This document shows, one piece after another, positions 5,731 through 7,765 of a stretch of 7,765 bases of DNA. The position numbers were made by a program, and so were the translations under genes. Position 1 is the first letter of the stretch. Every line of letters begins with the position of its first letter. This stretch comes from Desulfobacteraceae bacterium. Lineage in GTDB: Bacteria > Desulfobacterota > Desulfobacteria > Desulfobacterales > Desulfobacteraceae. The notes beneath the pieces were generated by a model, which was not told the DNA's origin, did no database searches, and saw only the letters and a program-made list of their open reading frames with translations. The stretch is taken from assembly GCA_022712835.1 (NCBI GenBank), contig JAFLJU010000643.1:1-7765 (forward strand). Reading direction: 5' to 3'.

Positions 5731-6515
5731 AGTTGTATGTGGTGGGGACAGGCCCGGGCAGCGTGAGCCACATGTCCAACCGGGCGGTACAGGTCATAGA
5801 GCAGGTAGACTGCATCGCAGGCTACACCACCTATGTAGATTTGATCAAGGAACTTACGAAAAACAAAAAAATAATTTCGACCGGGATGATGAAAGAAGTT
5901 GAACGGGTGGAACGGGCGATTGAGACGGCGTTAACAGGAGAATCCTGTGCCCTGATATCGGGTGGAGATTCCGGGATATATGCCATGGCCGGCCTGGTTT
6001 TCGAAATTTGCGAACAAAAGAACATTAAATTATTCAGAACACTTGAAAATCAGGAAGTTCCCTGTTCAGAAGAATATATAGAACTTGAAATTGTGCCGGG
6101 AATCCCCGCCCTTGCGGCAGGAGCAGCCCTTGCCGGAGCGCCGTTAACCCATGACTTTGCGGCGATTTCCTTGAGTGACCTGCTCACAGAATGGGAGAAA
6201 ATTGAAAAACGCCTGTCCTGCGCCGCCATGGCCGATTTTGTCATTGTCTTGTACAACCCCAAAAGCAAAAAAAGAGACTGGCAATTGAAAAGAGCCCAGG
6301 AACTCATCCTTGAGCACAGAGAGGGTTCCACGCCAGTGGGAATTGTTACCGGCGCCATGAGAGAGAACCAAGAGGTCTCCTTTACCAGGCTCGATCAACT
6401 CGACAAGGCAACCGTAGGCATGCAAACCATATTATTTATAGGTTCCAGTGCTTCTGTAAGATATATGGATTTTTTATTTACCCCCCGGGGGTATTCCAAA
6501 AAATACGACCTTTAG
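5727..6515 (+). CDS. cbiH: Cobalt-factor III / precorrin-3B C17-methyltransferase CbiH
   Basis: CbiH methylates C17 and drives contraction of the macrocycle, forming the delta-lactone of cobalt-precorrin-4. The 262-residue product shows LYVVGTGPGS at 3-12, AGYTTYVDLI at 31-40, STGMMKEVER at 51-60, LISGGDSGIYAMAGL at 76-90, GAPLTHDFAAISLSDLLTEWEKIEKRL at 137-163, DFVIVLYNPKSKKR at 170-183 and FTPRGY at 251-256. These are hallmark CbiH/CobJ motifs. About 16 extra residues lie around positions 100-116, before PGIPALAAG, compared with the 241-residue Salmonella enzyme as I recall it. The frame is open upstream to 5631, but the ATG at 5727 overlaps the cbiG stop (ATGA) and puts the first methylase strand at the N-terminus. 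The Shine-Dalgarno is weak (GTGGCG at 5713-5718), consistent with coupling. The TAG is followed by the only sizeable spacer in the window (31 bases). Confidence 0.95.
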   Translation: MKLYVVGTGPGSVSHMSNRAVQVIEQVDCIAGYTTYVDLIKELTKNKKIISTGMMKEVERVERAIETALTGESCALISGGDSGIYAMAGLVFEICEQKNIKLFRTLENQEVPCSEEYIELEIVPGIPALAAGAALAGAPLTHDFAAISLSDLLTEWEKIEKRLSCAAMADFVIVLYNPKSKKRDWQLKRAQELILEHREGSTPVGIVTGAMRENQEVSFTRLDQLDKATVGMQTILFIGSSASVRYMDFLFTPRGYSKKYDL

Positions 6516-6533
6516 CACCAACCTAAAATAGAC

Positions 6534-6539
6534 AGGAGA
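6534..6539 (+). promoter_or_regulatory. Ribosome binding site of cobO
   Basis: AGGAGA lies seven bases before the ATG at 6547. It is the best match to the Shine-Dalgarno consensus in the window and sits in the 31-base gap after cbiH, where stop-start coupling is not available. Confidence 0.75.
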
Positions 6540-6546
6540 ACAGAGG

Positions 6547-7059
6547 ATGAAAGGATATGTACAGGTTTATACGGGTAATGGCAAAGGCAAAACCACTGCA
6601 AGCATAGGGCTGGCTGTCAGAGCTGCGGGAGCCGGCCTGAAAGTCTATATTGTCCAGTTTCTGAAGAAAGGAGATTACTCTGAAATAAAAGCCTTGTCCA
6701 AATTTGAAAACATAACAGTCGAACAATACGGCCTGGGCAAATTTGTCAAAGGCAACCCGTCTGAAGAAGATAAGGCAGCAGGGGCCCGGGGATATCAAAA
6801 GCTTTGTGATCTGCTTAAAAACAATGAGCATGATCTGGTGATTGCGGAAGAAGGAAATGTGGCGGTTATGTGTCACCTTTTTTCCGAAGAAGATTTGTTG
6901 GCACTAATTGATATGAAACCCGATAATGTGGAGTTGGTAATCACCGGCCGGGGAGCCACAAAGTTAGTGATGGACAAAGCAGACCTGGTGACAGAGATGA
7001 AAGAAATCAAGCATTATTACAAACAAGGGGTTGTGGCCCGGGTGGGGATCGAAAAATGA
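6547..7059 (+). CDS. cobO: Cob(I)yrinic acid a,c-diamide adenosyltransferase (BtuR/CobO/CobA family)
   Basis: This enzyme transfers the 5'-deoxyadenosyl group of ATP to the cobalt(I) of a corrinoid, forming the Co-C bond. The 170-residue length and the motifs fit the P-loop (CobA/CobO) type and not the PduO or EutT types. Walker A is GNGKGKTT at residues 10-17, followed by IGLAVRAAGAGLKV; the conserved ELVITGRGA lies at 129-137, and the C-terminal ADLVTEMKEIKHYYKQGV at 145-162. The Walker B-like strand reads DLVIAEEGNVAV (96-107), where the well-known members have DLVVLDEIN-YA: the aspartate before the glutamate is replaced by glutamate. The fold is otherwise intact, so activity is likely. 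The start has a clear ribosome binding site (6534-6539). The stop overlaps cbiP (ATGA), whose product uses adenosylated cobyrinic acid a,c-diamide, so the two steps are adjacent in both gene order and pathway. Confidence 0.93.
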   Translation: MKGYVQVYTGNGKGKTTASIGLAVRAAGAGLKVYIVQFLKKGDYSEIKALSKFENITVEQYGLGKFVKGNPSEEDKAAGARGYQKLCDLLKNNEHDLVIAEEGNVAVMCHLFSEEDLLALIDMKPDNVELVITGRGATKLVMDKADLVTEMKEIKHYYKQGVVARVGIEK

Positions 7060-7765
7060 CAAAAAACATTGCCGTTCTGGGTACAGGTTCAGATGTAGGA
7101 AAAAGCGTGGTTGCAGCAGGAATTTGTCGAATTCTTGCGGACAAAGGAATCCGGGTGGCCCCCTATAAATCACAAAACATGTCAAACAATTCCGGCATCA
7201 CCCCGGAAGGCCTTGAAATGGGACGGGCACAGATTGTACAGGCAGAAGCTGCTAAAATTGCCCCCCATGTGGACATGAACCCGATTCTGCTCAAGCCCAC
7301 GGGAGAAAAACAGTCACAGGTCATATTAAACGGCCTGGTACATGGCAATCAAACGGCCATGGACTATCATCGGAACAAAGGATTTTATTTCGAGAAAGCC
7401 TGTGAGGCATTTGACCGATTGTCCAACAAATATGACCGAATCATACTGGAAGGGGCAGGGTCCTGTGCAGAGGTCAACCTCATGGCCACGGACATAGTTA
7501 ATTTTCCCATGGCCGAGTATGCAAATGCAGATGTGGTGCTGACAGCAGATATTCACAGGGGAGGCGTCTTCGCACAGTTGGTGGGAACCCTTGACTGCCT
7601 TCCAGACAATTACAGGGATATGGTGAAAGGATTTATCATCAACCGGTTCAGAGGAGATATTGCCCTTTTCAAGGATGGGGTGGACTGGATACAAAAAAGA
7701 ACCGGAAAAAAAGTGTTTGGTGTTTTACCCTGGTATTCCCATTTCAAAATTGATGCCGAAGATTC
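7056..7765 (+). CDS. cbiP: Cobyric acid synthase CbiP/CobQ, 3' truncated by the window
   Basis: CbiP is a glutamine-dependent amidotransferase that amidates the b, d, e and g side chains of adenosylcobyrinic acid a,c-diamide, using ATP. The frame starts with the ATG at 7056 (ATGA overlap with cobO; GGGGA at 7044-7048 as ribosome binding site) and stays open to the end of the window, giving 236 residues of about 500. The ATP-binding, dethiobiotin-synthetase-like domain is visible: VLGTGSDVGKS (7-17), APYKSQNMSNNS (35-46), GRAQIVQAEAA (56-66), DMNPILLKPTG (73-83), LEGAGSCAEVNL (131-142), DIHRGGVFAQLVGTL (165-179) and INRFRGD (195-201). The SQNMSNNS and INRFRGD motifs separate it from CbiA. Two positions differ from the usual GAGSPAE and DIDRGG (C for P, H for the second D). 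The glutaminase domain with the catalytic Cys and His would lie beyond the window. Confidence 0.95.
   Translation, partial: MTKNIAVLGTGSDVGKSVVAAGICRILADKGIRVAPYKSQNMSNNSGITPEGLEMGRAQIVQAEAAKIAPHVDMNPILLKPTGEKQSQVILNGLVHGNQTAMDYHRNKGFYFEKACEAFDRLSNKYDRIILEGAGSCAEVNLMATDIVNFPMAEYANADVVLTADIHRGGVFAQLVGTLDCLPDNYRDMVKGFIINRFRGDIALFKDGVDWIQKRTGKKVFGVLPWYSHFKIDAED

Noticed and set aside
6478..6493. C6G5 palindrome-like run near the end of cbiH
   Set aside because: It encodes the conserved FTPRGY motif of CbiH, which explains the bases; the frame is intact through it, so there is no frameshift.
7326..7694. 122-codon minus-strand open frame at the right end
   Set aside because: It lies antisense to conserved CbiP motifs (GAGSCAE, DIHRGG, INRFRGD), which account for the sequence on the plus strand.

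Overview
This window lies inside a tightly packed operon for anaerobic (early cobalt insertion) cobalamin biosynthesis, with every gene on the + strand. The proteins and the moderate base composition resemble sulfate-reducing Desulfobacterota, of Desulfobacteraceae type. That taxonomic guess is inferred from general protein character, not from a search. The anaerobic route is supported by CbiG, CbiH, CbiF and a fused CbiE-CbiT occurring together, with no gene of the aerobic branch (CobG, CobN) in view.

Layout. Positions 1-751 hold the 3' part of a BtuF-type (class III) ABC-transporter substrate-binding protein gene, which is broken by an in-frame TAA at 221-223. Then follow cbiL (748-1452), a polytopic Gate-type ('nucleoside recognition') membrane protein (1449-2603), fused cbiET (2605-3852), cbiF (3849-4637), cbiG (4609-5730), cbiH (5727-6515), the corrinoid adenosyltransferase cobO (6547-7059), and the first 236 codons of cobyric acid synthase cbiP (from 7056, running off the right edge).

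How the genes work together. CbiL methylates C20, CbiH methylates C17 and contracts the ring, CbiF methylates C11, and CbiG opens the lactone and releases the two-carbon fragment. CbiET methylates C5 and C15 and decarboxylates the C12 side chain. CobO adds the upper adenosyl ligand and CbiP amidates the four remaining side chains. CbiD, CbiJ, CbiC, CbiA and a cobaltochelatase are not in this window and must lie elsewhere. The substrate-binding protein, if it were intact, would suggest corrinoid or cobalt-related import. The membrane protein is an uncharacterised partner whose position suggests transport linked to this pathway.

Five of the eight gene junctions are 4-base ATGA stop/start overlaps. 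One is a 29-base overlap and one a 1-base gap. Only cbiH-cobO has a real spacer (31 bases), and it carries the one classical ribosome binding site. No promoter, B12 riboswitch, terminator, RNA gene or mobile element is visible, so the control region presumably lies upstream. No stretch longer than 300 bases lacks a gene. The points most worth a second look are the nonsense codon in the binding-protein gene, the operon-embedded membrane protein with a 15-base tandem repeat in its central loop, a strong inverted repeat inside cbiG, an insertion in CbiH, and altered conserved motifs in CobO and CbiP.
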